Positions 46,497 to 55,723 of a stretch of 64,000 bases of DNA are shown piece by piece. The DNA comes from Paraflavisolibacter caeni (GTDB lineage Bacteria; Bacteroidota; Bacteroidia; Chitinophagales; Chitinophagaceae), in assembly GCF_025628885.1 (NCBI RefSeq), contig NZ_JAOTIF010000004.1, positions 1-64,000 of the forward strand, given 5' to 3'. A model generated the notes under the pieces. The model did no database searches and was not told the origin of the DNA. It saw only the letters and a program-made list of their open reading frames with translations. Made by a program: the position numbers and the translations under genes. How positions within the stretch are numbered: position 1 is the first letter of the stretch; each line of letters starts with the position of its first letter.

Positions 46497-47654
46497 ATGA
46501 AAAGAAAACTAAGGATGGGGATGATTGGAGGAGGGACCGGGTCTTTTATCGGGGCTGTGCATCGAATTGCAGCAAATACAGATGGGTTGATTGAATTAGT
46601 TTGTGGCGCTTTCAGCACGCGCAAGGATGTCGCTATGGAGAGTGGACGCAATCTGTTTTTGCCGGACGAAAGGATTTATGCCAGTTATGATGAAATGATC
46701 GAAAGGGAAAGTAAATTACCTTCTAATGAGAGAATGGATTTTGTTAGTATTGTAACGCCTAACCATGCACATTTTGATCCAGCTTACAAAGCTTTAGACA
46801 GCGGTTTCCATGTAATGATTGATAAGCCGATTACGCTTTCTTTAGAGGAGGCTAAATTACTCAAAGAGAAGGTTTCTAAATCAGGCTTGTTACTTGGGCT
46901 TACACATACCTATACGGGTTATCCTATGGTCAAGCAGGCGAAGGAAATAGTAGCCAGTGGCGCATTGGGTAATATTGTTAAAATATATGTTTCCTATCAC
47001 CAGGGGTGGCTCAGTAAATTTTCTGGTAGCAAAGAAGGTACACAGGCAGCCTGGAGGACTGATCCTAAAAGATCCGGAAAAGCTGGTGGAATGGGGGATA
47101 TCGGCACCCATGCATTTAATTTAGCTGAATACATAACGGGGCTTCAGGTAACAGAACTTTGTGCCCAATTAAACATTGTAGTTGAGGGCAGGCTTTTGGA
47201 TGATGATGGTGCTGTATTACTTAAATTCAATAATGGGGCATCTGGTGTATTAACTGCTACCCAAATTGCAGCTGGGGAAGAAAATGAATTAATCATAAAA
47301 GTATATGGAGAAAAGGGAGGCTTAGTCTGGCAGCAGCAGGAGCCCAATACCTTGATCTTAAAATGGCAGGATAAGCCAGCTGAAATACTTCGCGCCGGAT
47401 CCGGATATTTATCTTCCATTGCACAACACAATAGTCGCACGCCAGGTGGCCATCCGGAAGGCTACTTAGAAGCGTTTGCAAACATCTATAGAAACTTTGC
47501 AATCACCCTTTCTTCAAGAATCAATGCTGAAAATATAGATGCGGGCAATATAGAATTCCCTTCAGTAGAGGAAGGCGTTAGAGGTATGGCATTTATTGAG
47601 AATGTTGTGCGTAGTTCAGGCAGCAGTAAAAAATGGACAGAATTCGAAATTTAA
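46497..47654 (+). CDS. Gfo/Idh/MocA-family oxidoreductase
   Basis: This 385-residue cytoplasmic-type enzyme starts MKRKLRMGMIGGGTGSFIG. It has a Rossmann GGGxGSF loop, FVSIVTPNHAHFDPAYKAL, the Lys of MIDKPITLSLEEA and the substrate-side GGMGDIGTHAFNLAEYITG. It lacks a leader, unlike the paralogue in the other arm, so it probably handles the sugar after uptake. It is the first gene of the right arm, 30 bp before a TIM-barrel isomerase. Confidence 0.9.
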   Translation: MKRKLRMGMIGGGTGSFIGAVHRIAANTDGLIELVCGAFSTRKDVAMESGRNLFLPDERIYASYDEMIERESKLPSNERMDFVSIVTPNHAHFDPAYKALDSGFHVMIDKPITLSLEEAKLLKEKVSKSGLLLGLTHTYTGYPMVKQAKEIVASGALGNIVKIYVSYHQGWLSKFSGSKEGTQAAWRTDPKRSGKAGGMGDIGTHAFNLAEYITGLQVTELCAQLNIVVEGRLLDDDGAVLLKFNNGASGVLTATQIAAGEENELIIKVYGEKGGLVWQQQEPNTLILKWQDKPAEILRAGSGYLSSIAQHNSRTPGGHPEGYLEAFANIYRNFAITLSSRINAENIDAGNIEFPSVEEGVRGMAFIENVVRSSGSSKKWTEFEI

Positions 47655-47684
47655 TAATTAGTAAACCTCTCAAATTAGAACATC

Positions 47685-48737
47685 ATGCAAACTATTAAAG
47701 GGCCAGGCATTTTTTTAGCGCAATTTTTAGGGGACCAGGCTCCATTCAATGATCTTAAAAGTATATGTCAGTGGGCTAAAGGATTGGGATATGTAGGCGT
47801 TCAAATTCCAACATGGGATGCGCGTTGTATAGACCTGCAAAAGGCAGCAGAAAGTAAAACTTATGCTGATGAACTAAAAGGCCTGGTTAATGAATGTGGC
47901 TTGCAGATCACTGAACTTTCGACCCATTTGCAAGGACAATTGGTAGCAGTACATCCGGCATATGACAGTTTGTTTGATGGTTTTGCGCCCGAGCAATACC
48001 GGGGGAAAGGGAAGGTGCGTACAGAGTGGGCGGTTCAGCAATTGAAGTGGGCTGCCAGGGCTTCCCAGAATCTTGGGCTTAATGCACATGCTACTTTCAG
48101 CGGAGCATTATTATGGCATACCGTATATCCGTGGCCACAGCGTCCTGCCGGACTAGTTGAAACTGGTTTTAAGGAGCTTGCCAATCGATGGTTGCCTATT
48201 TTAAATGAATTTGATAACTGTGGTGTGGATGTTTGCTATGAAATACATCCGGGTGAAGATTTGCATGATGGTATTAGCTATGAACGATTTTTAAAAGAAG
48301 TAGATAATCACCCAAGGGCCTGCCTTCTTTATGATCCATCACACTTTGTATTACAATGTCTCGATTATTTAGAATATATAGATTTTTACCACGAACGTAT
48401 CAGGGCATTTCATGTTAAGGATGCCGAGTTTAATCCAACTGGAAAACAGGGTGTTTATGGTGGGTACCAGAGCTGGATCGATCGTGCTGGTCGTTTTCGC
48501 TCTTTAGGTGATGGGCAAGTGAACTTTAAAGCTATTTTCAGTAAACTGGCGCAATATGATTATAAAGGCTGGGCTGTACTGGAATGGGAGTGTTGCATGA
48601 AGCATCCTGAAGCAGGAGCTCGTGAGGGTGCAACTTTTATTAAGGAGCACATTATTCCTGTTACTGATAAAACTTTTGATGATTTTGCCGGCACAGGTTC
48701 AAATGAAACGTTTAATAAAACTATACTGGGCATTTAG
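47685..48737 (+). CDS. Sugar phosphate isomerase/epimerase-family TIM-barrel protein
   Basis: This 350-residue protein without a leader has xylose-isomerase-like barrel features: GYVGVQIPTWDARCIDL, ELSTHLQGQLVAVHP, DVCYEIHPGEDLHDG (metal Glu), CLLYDPSHFVLQCLDYLEY and RAFHVKDAEFNPTGKQGV. The end WAVLEWECCMKHPEAGA fits the same family. It pairs with the preceding Gfo/Idh/MocA gene, a common couple in inositol- and sugar-degradation loci. The exact sugar is unknown. It is about 60 residues longer than typical epimerases of this family. Confidence 0.87.
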   Translation: MQTIKGPGIFLAQFLGDQAPFNDLKSICQWAKGLGYVGVQIPTWDARCIDLQKAAESKTYADELKGLVNECGLQITELSTHLQGQLVAVHPAYDSLFDGFAPEQYRGKGKVRTEWAVQQLKWAARASQNLGLNAHATFSGALLWHTVYPWPQRPAGLVETGFKELANRWLPILNEFDNCGVDVCYEIHPGEDLHDGISYERFLKEVDNHPRACLLYDPSHFVLQCLDYLEYIDFYHERIRAFHVKDAEFNPTGKQGVYGGYQSWIDRAGRFRSLGDGQVNFKAIFSKLAQYDYKGWAVLEWECCMKHPEAGAREGATFIKEHIIPVTDKTFDDFAGTGSNETFNKTILGI

Positions 48738-48856
48738 GGTTCTGGCATTGTATTTATTATGTATAGCTCGATCATGAAACCTGACTTTTGTCATAAGTGT
48801 AAACATCATACCTTGTATTTAAATTTGTGATTCAATTTTAAACCAAACCAAACATC

Positions 48857-49270
48857 ATGAAAAAATCTTTCATTGTATTTTCAGTTCTGGTTGCTATGAT
48901 TGCTTGCAACTCAAGCGGGGATAAGTCTGCTGAAGAAAAAACAACTGAGACTCCGGCCACTGAACAACCTGCAGAAGCTGCACCTGCTACTGATTTATCA
49001 AGTAATCCAGATTATGTAAAAGGCATAGAGTTGGAAGCCAAAAATGATTGTGGAACCTGTCATAAGATAGATGAAAAGTTGATTGGTCCACCTTTCCGCG
49101 AAATAGCTGCTAAATACCCGATGACAGATGAGAACTTAGATTCTTTGTCCGCAAAGGTAATCAGGGGCGGTACCGGAGTTTGGGGGAAAGTTCCTATGAC
49201 GCCTCACCCGAATTTGTCAAAAGATGATGCAAAGGCTATAGTTAAATACATTTTGCTGCTTAAAAAATAA
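48857..49270 (+). CDS. Class I cytochrome c lipoprotein
   Basis: This 137-residue protein has a lipoprotein signal (Cys17 in MIACNSS) and a Glu/Ala/Thr/Pro-rich linker. A mono-haem domain follows with NDCGTCHKI (C65, C68, H69) and the axial Met in KVPMTPHPN (M114). It should sit in the periplasm and accept electrons from the GMC dehydrogenase of the other arm. The DUF1080 gene starts 7 bp after its stop, so they are cotranscribed. Confidence 0.9.
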   Translation: MKKSFIVFSVLVAMIACNSSGDKSAEEKTTETPATEQPAEAAPATDLSSNPDYVKGIELEAKNDCGTCHKIDEKLIGPPFREIAAKYPMTDENLDSLSAKVIRGGTGVWGKVPMTPHPNLSKDDAKAIVKYILLLKK

Positions 49271-49277
49271 AGTAGTA

Positions 49278-50021
49278 ATGCGTTTACTCTTCTCAACAGT
49301 AGTGCTGGCAGCTCTTTTGGCTGCCTGCACTGCTTTAAAACAAACCAAGATGAATCCGACAGTAAATACATTAGGCAATAATGAAACAGATGATGGGTGG
49401 CAATTACTGTTTGACGGGAATACTACTCAGGGATGGCATACCTATGGTAAAGCAAGTGCAGGTTCAGCATGGAAAGTAGTTGACCATTCACTTTATCTGG
49501 ATCCATCGTATAAGGAAAAGGGACAAACAAATGAAGGCGGGGATCTTGTGACCAATGAGGAGTTTGAAGATTTTCATTTACAAGTAGACTGGAAGATAGC
49601 TCCGAAGGGAAATAGCGGCATCATTTTCTATGTCCAGGAGGACACAACAAAATACAAACAGACCTGGCATACGGGCCTGGAAATGCAGGTTTTGGATAAT
49701 GTCGCTCACAAGGATGCGCAAATCTATAAGCATCGTGCAGGAGATTTATATGATTTAATAGCTTCTTCTTCAGAAGCTCAGAAACCTGCGGGGGAGTGGA
49801 ATCATGTAGAAATTATTGCAAATGACGGCAAATTAGATTTCATTTTAAATGGTGTACCTATTGTCTCCACCACTCTTTGGAATGAACAATGGAAAAGCCT
49901 GATCGCTCAAAGTAAGTTTAAAGACATGCCAGATTTTGGGACCTTCAGGAAAGGCAAAATAGCCTTACAAGATCATGGTGATCAGGTCTGGTACCGTAAT
50001 ATTAAAATAAAACGACTTTGA
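49278..50021 (+). CDS. 3-keto-disaccharide hydrolase (DUF1080) lipoprotein
   Basis: This 247-residue protein has a lipobox (LLAAC, Cys17). The DUF1080 concanavalin-like fold contains DDGWQLLFDGNTTQGWHTYG, DLVTNEEFEDFHLQVDWKIA, GNSGIIFYVQED and the C-terminal KIALQDHGDQVWYRNIKIKR. The family cleaves 3-keto-glycosides after oxidation at C3, by elimination and not classical hydrolysis in several members. With the GMC enzyme, cytochrome c and Gfo/Idh/MocA partners nearby, this is strong support for an oxidative glycoside-cleavage pathway. Confidence 0.92.
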   Translation: MRLLFSTVVLAALLAACTALKQTKMNPTVNTLGNNETDDGWQLLFDGNTTQGWHTYGKASAGSAWKVVDHSLYLDPSYKEKGQTNEGGDLVTNEEFEDFHLQVDWKIAPKGNSGIIFYVQEDTTKYKQTWHTGLEMQVLDNVAHKDAQIYKHRAGDLYDLIASSSEAQKPAGEWNHVEIIANDGKLDFILNGVPIVSTTLWNEQWKSLIAQSKFKDMPDFGTFRKGKIALQDHGDQVWYRNIKIKRL

Positions 50022-50022
50022 A

Positions 50023-50772
50023 TCATTCATTACGGTTGGTAGTCCACCTTTTTACCCATTCTTCCATATGCTCATAATGTGAGCCTTTCCAATACACTCT
50101 CTTGCAATTGGTACATTGAAAGAACTCAGTAAACAATTGTTTACTCACAAGCGGCAGTTGATCTATAACCACATCTTTAGAAACAGGTTCGATGATGCCA
50201 TTACAGACAGTACATCTTGTAAAAGGTTTCATTTTATTTCTTAGGTTAAACCGCTCTACTACTTCGCTGAGCTGTTCTTCCCAGTATTGTGACCTGATCC
50301 AATAGCCACATTTAATTACTTTATGTTTTAACAGACCGACATCCCGGGTGAGTACGATCCTGTTTTCAGAAGCAGCTATTTGTGCAATCTTTTGATCACT
50401 GAAGTTATTTTCCATCAAAGAGTCAATCCCCAGAACACGCATAGCTTTACCTAATTTGCCAAGGTGTACATCTAAAACAAATTGATCAAGACCGATATAT
50501 TTTTTGGATAATGAATAGTTTTCCGGAAACACATGATCTGGCAAAATCGGGTATACATCTATGTGGTCATTTTCTTTTAGGCGGTAGGTAAAGTCAACTG
50601 ATAAATTATGAACAAGAATAATGTCCACTTCCGGATGAGGAATGCCTAAAGCTTCAATGGCGTCTTTAACAGATGATATTCCATGGAAGGTATAACTAAT
50701 CCAGCTATTTCTTTTTGATACTGAAAGAAAGTCATTAAGTGATTTATGAAAATAGAAGAAAGTTGTCACCAA
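50023..50772 (-). CDS. Mut7-C RNase-domain protein with ubiquitin-like N-terminus
   Basis: This 249-residue cytoplasmic protein has an N-terminal ubiquitin-like (TGS/MoaD-like) domain at about 1-85. The Mut7-C PIN-like domain has FVLDVHLGKLGKAMRVLGID (about 100-120) and RIVLTRDVGLLKH, giving the conserved Asp residues. A zinc ribbon follows with Cys pairs RCTVCNG and QCTNCKR. Such proteins are predicted toxin-type or housekeeping RNases and are little studied. It is convergent with the DUF1080 gene, with one base between the stops. Confidence 0.88.
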   Translation of the reverse strand: MVTTFFYFHKSLNDFLSVSKRNSWISYTFHGISSVKDAIEALGIPHPEVDIILVHNLSVDFTYRLKENDHIDVYPILPDHVFPENYSLSKKYIGLDQFVLDVHLGKLGKAMRVLGIDSLMENNFSDQKIAQIAASENRIVLTRDVGLLKHKVIKCGYWIRSQYWEEQLSEVVERFNLRNKMKPFTRCTVCNGIIEPVSKDVVIDQLPLVSKQLFTEFFQCTNCKRVYWKGSHYEHMEEWVKRWTTNRNE

Positions 50773-50822
50773 TCATCAGGAAGATTATCATTCAATTATA
50801 ATTCGATTTCATCATTATCAAC

Positions 50823-52190
50823 TCACCATTGTGCCCGAACCTGCTTGCTTGCAAACATTTTACTATCGGCATCATTTTTCATTTTTAACTTCTCTACAAT
50901 ATACGTACCGATCTGTTTTCCTTCCTGATTACCATTGACAATATCCGAGCGGAAGTGAATGCCTCCATAAAGGCGGGATAATGATGCTTCCCAAGCTGCA
51001 TCCCTGAATGATTTAAAAGTCATATCATTAATTCCGAATTCTCTTAGAGAAGAGTCTCTATAAACGAATTGATCGCCAAAATAATGAGACATTACCTCGG
51101 CAGCAGCAGCGGAGATCACTGAGTGTCCGCTTGTATATGAGGGGAAGGGAGGTGTTTGAATATATGGCCTCCAGTCGGGGTTGATATATTTATTGATGAC
51201 GGTTTCAGGACGGATGCTATTGTAGCTGAATTTTGTTTTCCAGCAGGAGATAAATCCATCAAACAAAGCGATGGATGTTTCCGCATAAGCCGCTACTGTG
51301 GAATTGAAATCTGCCTTTGCTTTTCGTGCTGCGATGCCTACGATGTTCATCCAATGCCCTGGAGGAGAGAATTTCTTTGTTGCAAACATCATGTGTCCGC
51401 TAACGTTTAGCTTAAAAGGATTGTCATCGAAAAAGTCGGCAACATGTCTTTGTTCTTCTGTTAAGCTGTCGCCGGTATTTTTAACCTCCATTACTTCTTT
51501 ATAATAAGGACTGTTTTTATACATGTCAAATTTGGGAGGTGGTGGTGACTGGAATTGCGAGCATGTATCCAATACAAGTGGTCGAATGTCACACCAGTGT
51601 GGCTCCAGGGCCTGGGCATAAGCAGGAGGAGTAGGGATCCATCTACCATCTTCAGTGGTCACAGTAAACTTTTCAGCACTGCGTGTTTCAGCATATTTGT
51701 CGCCCTTACTCCATTTCAATATTGAAGCAGCTATGGTATCTGAAAAAGCAACTGTGTAGTTCAGTATGTTTTCAGGCATACCAGCGTCTGAAGCCTGTTC
51801 CTTTAGTTCATTGTAATAGTCCATCAGAACACCTTCCGGGAAGGTAACCGCATTGCCCACTTTGACAAATGCTAACAAAGCCGCCAGGTTAAAATCTATA
51901 TTCTGGCCAGCTAGTGGTCTTGGCATGGGCGGGAGGTGTTTGATTTGTCCTGATAACGAATGATAATTGCTATCACCGGCAGCGATGCATTCATAAGCCG
52001 CGATGTTGGCATATGCATAATTTCGGGAGGCAATTACAGGAGGAAAGTTGTTTTCCAGGACAACATCGTTCAGTCTTTTGACTGTTTTACAGTACAAAAG
52101 CGGATCGCCAGTGAACTGGTGGTAATCTTTTTGTTGTGAACAGGACAATAAACCTGTTATGACGAGGCAGAGATAGAAATAAGCCTTCAT
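50823..52190 (-). CDS. Vanadium-dependent haloperoxidase / PAP2-family lipoprotein
   Basis: This 455-residue protein has a lipobox (LLSC, Cys17). The all-helical PAP2/haloperoxidase fold carries the phosphate/vanadate-site motifs PFPSYTSGHSVISA (about 365-378) and LYGGIHFRSDIVNG (about 423-436). An N-terminal half starts at FTGDPLLYCKTVKRLNDVV. Members with this length are usually secreted phosphatases or haloperoxidases of unknown substrate. It stands alone between the RNase-like gene and the GH65 gene. Confidence 0.88.
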   Translation of the reverse strand: MKAYFYLCLVITGLLSCSQQKDYHQFTGDPLLYCKTVKRLNDVVLENNFPPVIASRNYAYANIAAYECIAAGDSNYHSLSGQIKHLPPMPRPLAGQNIDFNLAALLAFVKVGNAVTFPEGVLMDYYNELKEQASDAGMPENILNYTVAFSDTIAASILKWSKGDKYAETRSAEKFTVTTEDGRWIPTPPAYAQALEPHWCDIRPLVLDTCSQFQSPPPPKFDMYKNSPYYKEVMEVKNTGDSLTEEQRHVADFFDDNPFKLNVSGHMMFATKKFSPPGHWMNIVGIAARKAKADFNSTVAAYAETSIALFDGFISCWKTKFSYNSIRPETVINKYINPDWRPYIQTPPFPSYTSGHSVISAAAAEVMSHYFGDQFVYRDSSLREFGINDMTFKSFRDAAWEASLSRLYGGIHFRSDIVNGNQEGKQIGTYIVEKLKMKNDADSKMFASKQVRAQW

Positions 52191-52333
52191 ATGGTTAAAG
52201 CAATTATTATTTAGATGTTACATTGTTTTGGCAGCCTTTCTAATCGCTCTACAATTTAACTTTAATTGATCATTTTAACTAGTATTAGACAGACCAAATA
52301 TTTAAGTGACCTGTTGCATATTCGTTGAATAAT

Positions 52334-54385
52334 TTAGTCCTGCACCCTGCGGAAGGTTTTCTTATCCGGACCTACACCTGTTATCGTAAGGCTTTTCCAA
52401 TTTTTTGGTAAAGCCGATTTAATTTGCCTGATGCCCTGGGGTGTGATTTCAATGCCACCAAAACCCATAATTACAGATTGCAGAATGCCGCCAGCCCCTG
52501 TAGCAAAATACGGATTGGTACCGCCCTTGGTTTCCGCAATAACCCGGAAAGGCGGGTTCAGGTTAGGAATGTACGCATCTTTGAACCAGAAATAGGCTTT
52601 GTCGCTATTGCCCAATCTTGCATGTAATAAGGAAAAAACTCCCTGTGTCATGGCAGGAGTGCCTTCAGTAGGCACACGCGTTTCGTAATATTCCAGGTCT
52701 TTTTTGATTTGATCTGCATTTGTAATTTCTTTTAAGGGATATGCCAGCAGATTCACATCGGCTTGTTTGATGCCCTCGCCTTTATAGGAGGCATGTTCTT
52801 GTGTAACTCCATTGTCCAACTTTAAAATGGGAATATTTTGAGCTACATGCAGCCAATCAGGATTGGCCTGTATTCCCAATATGCCGGCCGCTTGAGAAGC
52901 ATATTGCAGGTTCGCTTTAGCTGCTGCATTGGTGAAGGCGTTGTTGTCTACGTTTTCGGCCCATTCGTCGGCGGCTACAACATTTTTAATATCATAGTGG
53001 CCTGGGCTGTTTCTTTCTACCCGGCTTGTCCAAAAGTCGGCTGTTTCCTTTAAGATTGGCCAGCCTTTTTCTCTTAACCATTGCTTATCCTGTGTTACCT
53101 GGTAATAGTTCCAGGCAGCTATAGCAACATCAGCAGTAATGTGGTGTTCAAATGGACCGCTTAAAGCCCAGACCGGAGTTTCTTCCACACCTGTTTCAGC
53201 ACTTTCCCAAGGGAACATGGCGCCTTTGAATCCTTTTGAGAAAGCATTACGTTTGGCTGCTTCGAGACGTTGGAACCTGTATTCGATCATACTCCTGGCC
53301 AGTTCGGGGCGCATTACCAGCAAAGCCGGGAACATCCACAATTCTGTATCCCAGAATACGTGGCCGTTATAACCTAGTCCGCTTAAGCCCATAGGGGAAG
53401 GAGAGAGGGCGGTACCTGGCCTTACAAAGGAATACAAATGGTAGAGCATACTGTGTACATCTTGCTGAGATTGATCATCACCTTCTATTTTGATATCACC
53501 TTGCCAGAGGTCATCCCAGGCTTTCTGATGAAACTGAAGCAAACGTTCACGTCCTTCCAGTTTAGCGTAGATGGTCAGGCGTTCAGCCTCGTTGAGGGGA
53601 TCATCGTGGTGGGCAGATGTTATGGAGGAGCCTGCTACCGAGTAAGTATAAGTTTCACCGCTTTTCAATTTCCTGTTGAACTTCATCAGGTGCAAGTTAT
53701 TGTCCCACATTTCATGAATAACCCTGGGTTCCTGGCCGTGCGGTTCGGTGAAAATAAAAGTATTAGAGGCACACATCAGTAATTTGCCGGTAGGACTTTT
53801 AGCAGAAGATGTCAAAAGACTGATCACAATATGGGGGCGATCGATCTCATTGTAATAGTTTTCTACATCACGTAGGGCATCCGGGGCTTCCATGACACTA
53901 CTACCGGTAAAGGTTATGTCTTTTTTGGCGGTAATGGAAACGTCCATTAAAACTGTGAAAGGCAAATGCCGCAGTGAGTAGTATGTATAGGTAACTGTTG
54001 CTTTATCTTCAAAATCAAACGATGTGGTAAAGCGAGCATGCTGCATATCCAGTTCTTGTTTGAGGTTTGAGGTGTTGCGGTTGCTAATTCTTTTACCATC
54101 GATATCAAGGTACATGTTCAAAAGATTGAAACTACGAAGGAAGTTACTGACACGGCCCCTGCCGTACTGGTCATAGGCGCCTGCCAGCACTACATCTTTT
54201 ACCTTTAATGGTTCGGGAGAAGAAACGATCCCGATCATGCCATTCGCCACGGTGACACCATAGTAATTAGCTGGATTGATGCTATCGGCTTTGATGATCC
54301 ATGGGTCAATTGGTTGGGAGAAGGTTTTGAAGGAGATCAAGAAAATAATTACGAGTGTACAGGCTTTCAATACTTTCATATTCAA
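52334..54385 (-). CDS. Secreted GH65-family glycoside hydrolase/phosphorylase
   Basis: This 683-residue protein has a signal peptide (about 1-23, ISFKTFSQ). It has the GH65 layout of an N-terminal beta-sandwich (about 30-260) and an (alpha/alpha)6 barrel with GHVFWDTELWMFPALLV and KGFKGAMFPWESAETGVEE. The catalytic acid is probably the Glu in AADEWAENVDNNAFTN (near 470). GH65 enzymes act on alpha-glucosides such as trehalose, kojibiose or glucosylglycerol. A secreted form is more likely a hydrolase (acid-trehalase-like) than a phosphorylase. The 11-bp repeat block lies 122 bp upstream of its start. Confidence 0.88.
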   Translation of the reverse strand: MNMKVLKACTLVIIFLISFKTFSQPIDPWIIKADSINPANYYGVTVANGMIGIVSSPEPLKVKDVVLAGAYDQYGRGRVSNFLRSFNLLNMYLDIDGKRISNRNTSNLKQELDMQHARFTTSFDFEDKATVTYTYYSLRHLPFTVLMDVSITAKKDITFTGSSVMEAPDALRDVENYYNEIDRPHIVISLLTSSAKSPTGKLLMCASNTFIFTEPHGQEPRVIHEMWDNNLHLMKFNRKLKSGETYTYSVAGSSITSAHHDDPLNEAERLTIYAKLEGRERLLQFHQKAWDDLWQGDIKIEGDDQSQQDVHSMLYHLYSFVRPGTALSPSPMGLSGLGYNGHVFWDTELWMFPALLVMRPELARSMIEYRFQRLEAAKRNAFSKGFKGAMFPWESAETGVEETPVWALSGPFEHHITADVAIAAWNYYQVTQDKQWLREKGWPILKETADFWTSRVERNSPGHYDIKNVVAADEWAENVDNNAFTNAAAKANLQYASQAAGILGIQANPDWLHVAQNIPILKLDNGVTQEHASYKGEGIKQADVNLLAYPLKEITNADQIKKDLEYYETRVPTEGTPAMTQGVFSLLHARLGNSDKAYFWFKDAYIPNLNPPFRVIAETKGGTNPYFATGAGGILQSVIMGFGGIEITPQGIRQIKSALPKNWKSLTITGVGPDKKTFRRVQD

Positions 54386-54506
54386 ACGTTGAGTAATCAG
54401 TACTAGTTTATGGCTTCAGCAGAGCTAAAGGTACGTTATTAAAACAGAGAATTCAATGGGTATCGGTGAGGGTTAGGAGGAAGTGAAATTTGCATTTTCA
54501 TGCTTT

Positions 54507-54627
54507 ATCCTGGGCTTTGATAGGGCTTTGGTATAGAGTAGACAGGGAGTTCCTATGCAGTTAGACAGCAGTAAGGTCTCTATAAGGTCTCTATAATGTC
54601 TCTATAATGTCTCTATTAGGTCGGGGG
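54507..54627. repeat. 11-bp-periodic repeat block D (eleven units)
   Basis: Eleven exact-length units fill 121 bp. They are atcctgggctt, tgatagggctt, tggtatagagt, agacagggagt, tcctatgcagt, tagacagcagt, aaggtctctat twice, aatgtctctat twice, and taggtcggggg. The first two units are nearly the same as block C read on the minus strand. The gap lies between the AraC gene and the GH65 gene. The graded divergence from left to right suggests tandem growth from the right end. Confidence 0.85.
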
Positions 54628-54666
54628 AGGAAATGTAAAATGTGGCATCAAAAGGTATAAAATAAA

Positions 54667-55575
54667 TCAGGAGGTCAGGCTTCTGATTTGTTGGTTAATT
54701 TCCAGTGTTTCTTTCATTTTAGTAAGTTTATTATTTACTAGTTCTTTCCTGTAAGCAGAGGGGGTTAGTCCTTTTACTTTCATAAACTGGCGGTTAAAGT
54801 TAGCTACGGAGTTGTAGCCGCTATCGAAACAGACATCCAGTATGCTTTGCTCTGTGGTGAGCAATAGTTTACATGCGTGGCCAATCCGGATCTCATTTAC
54901 AAAATCTATATAGGTTTTGCGTGTACGTTTTTTAAAATAATTGCAAAATGCAGGGATCGTCATTCCGGCGATATCGGCCAGTTCTGCTAATTGTATTGGT
55001 TGCCTGAAATGATCCATTGTATATTGGAAAATGCGGTCGATGCGGTCCCGGTCTCTGGGATTGAGTTCTTTTATTTCCTGTGTTGAAACAGTGGTGTATT
55101 CTTCTGTTTCCGACATTAATGCAAGGCATTCCAGTAAACTGAGGATACGTCGAAAGCCTTTTTCCTTTTCCAGGGAAAGAATCATTTTGCCCAATTGACT
55201 CTTCATTTCACCGGAAAATTTTACACCATGTGCGGCTGTTTTCAAAAGCTTACTGATCAACTTGCTTTCTGGTAATTGCAGTAATTCCGGGCCCCAGAAA
55301 TCTTCACGAAAATGAACAACCACAGCGCTTACAACCATGTCCTCATTGTTCTTTTGAAAGGTGTGAGGAAGGTTTGATCCTAAGAAGAATACATCCCCGG
55401 CCTCAAATTCACCCACATAGTTTCCAATAAAGCTCATACCTGCCCCTTCCGTAAAGAAAATCAATTCATACTCCAGGTGCTGGTGCCAGGGTACTTCAAA
55501 TAAAGGCGTACGGTGGGTACGTGCCACAAAAGAAGTATCACCAGAAAGCGGAAGTTTCTCAATTAAAGGCTTCAT
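54667..55575 (-). CDS. AraC-family transcriptional regulator with cupin sensor, probably of xylose genes
   Basis: This 302-residue protein has an N-terminal cupin-like domain (about 1-110) with FEVPWHQHLEYELIFFTEG and GDVFFLGSNLPHTFQKN. The C-terminal double helix-turn-helix (about 190-290) has IQLAELADIAGMTIPAFCNY and ILDVCFDSGYNSVANFNRQF. It is divergent from xylB-xylA with a 148-bp gap, which suggests it controls them and perhaps the GH65 gene behind it. Sugar binding by the cupin is inferred. Confidence 0.9.
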   Translation of the reverse strand: MKPLIEKLPLSGDTSFVARTHRTPLFEVPWHQHLEYELIFFTEGAGMSFIGNYVGEFEAGDVFFLGSNLPHTFQKNNEDMVVSAVVVHFREDFWGPELLQLPESKLISKLLKTAAHGVKFSGEMKSQLGKMILSLEKEKGFRRILSLLECLALMSETEEYTTVSTQEIKELNPRDRDRIDRIFQYTMDHFRQPIQLAELADIAGMTIPAFCNYFKKRTRKTYIDFVNEIRIGHACKLLLTTEQSILDVCFDSGYNSVANFNRQFMKVKGLTPSAYRKELVNNKLTKMKETLEINQQIRSLTS

Positions 55576-55723
55576 AATACGATATTAAGTTCATCAGTAG
55601 TGTAAAAGTAGATAAAAATATTAAAATCGTATCAGTAATCATTAATAGAGTAGTTGTTGAACGGAAAAGTTGCTGTTAACTTGCATTGCTTTTAAAATCT
55701 AAACCTTCACTAAAAATCTAACG
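55576..55723. promoter_or_regulatory. Divergent regulatory region between AraC-type gene and xylB
   Basis: ATACGAT (55577-55583) and ATCGTAT (55626-55632) form a perfect 7-bp dyad 49 bp apart. ATCAGTA is repeated directly at 55593 and 55631. These suit AraC-type half-sites. A promoter candidate for xylB has TTGTTG at 55654 and TAACTTG at 55677, close to the Bacteroidota TTTG / TAnnTTTG pair. Confidence 0.45.
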
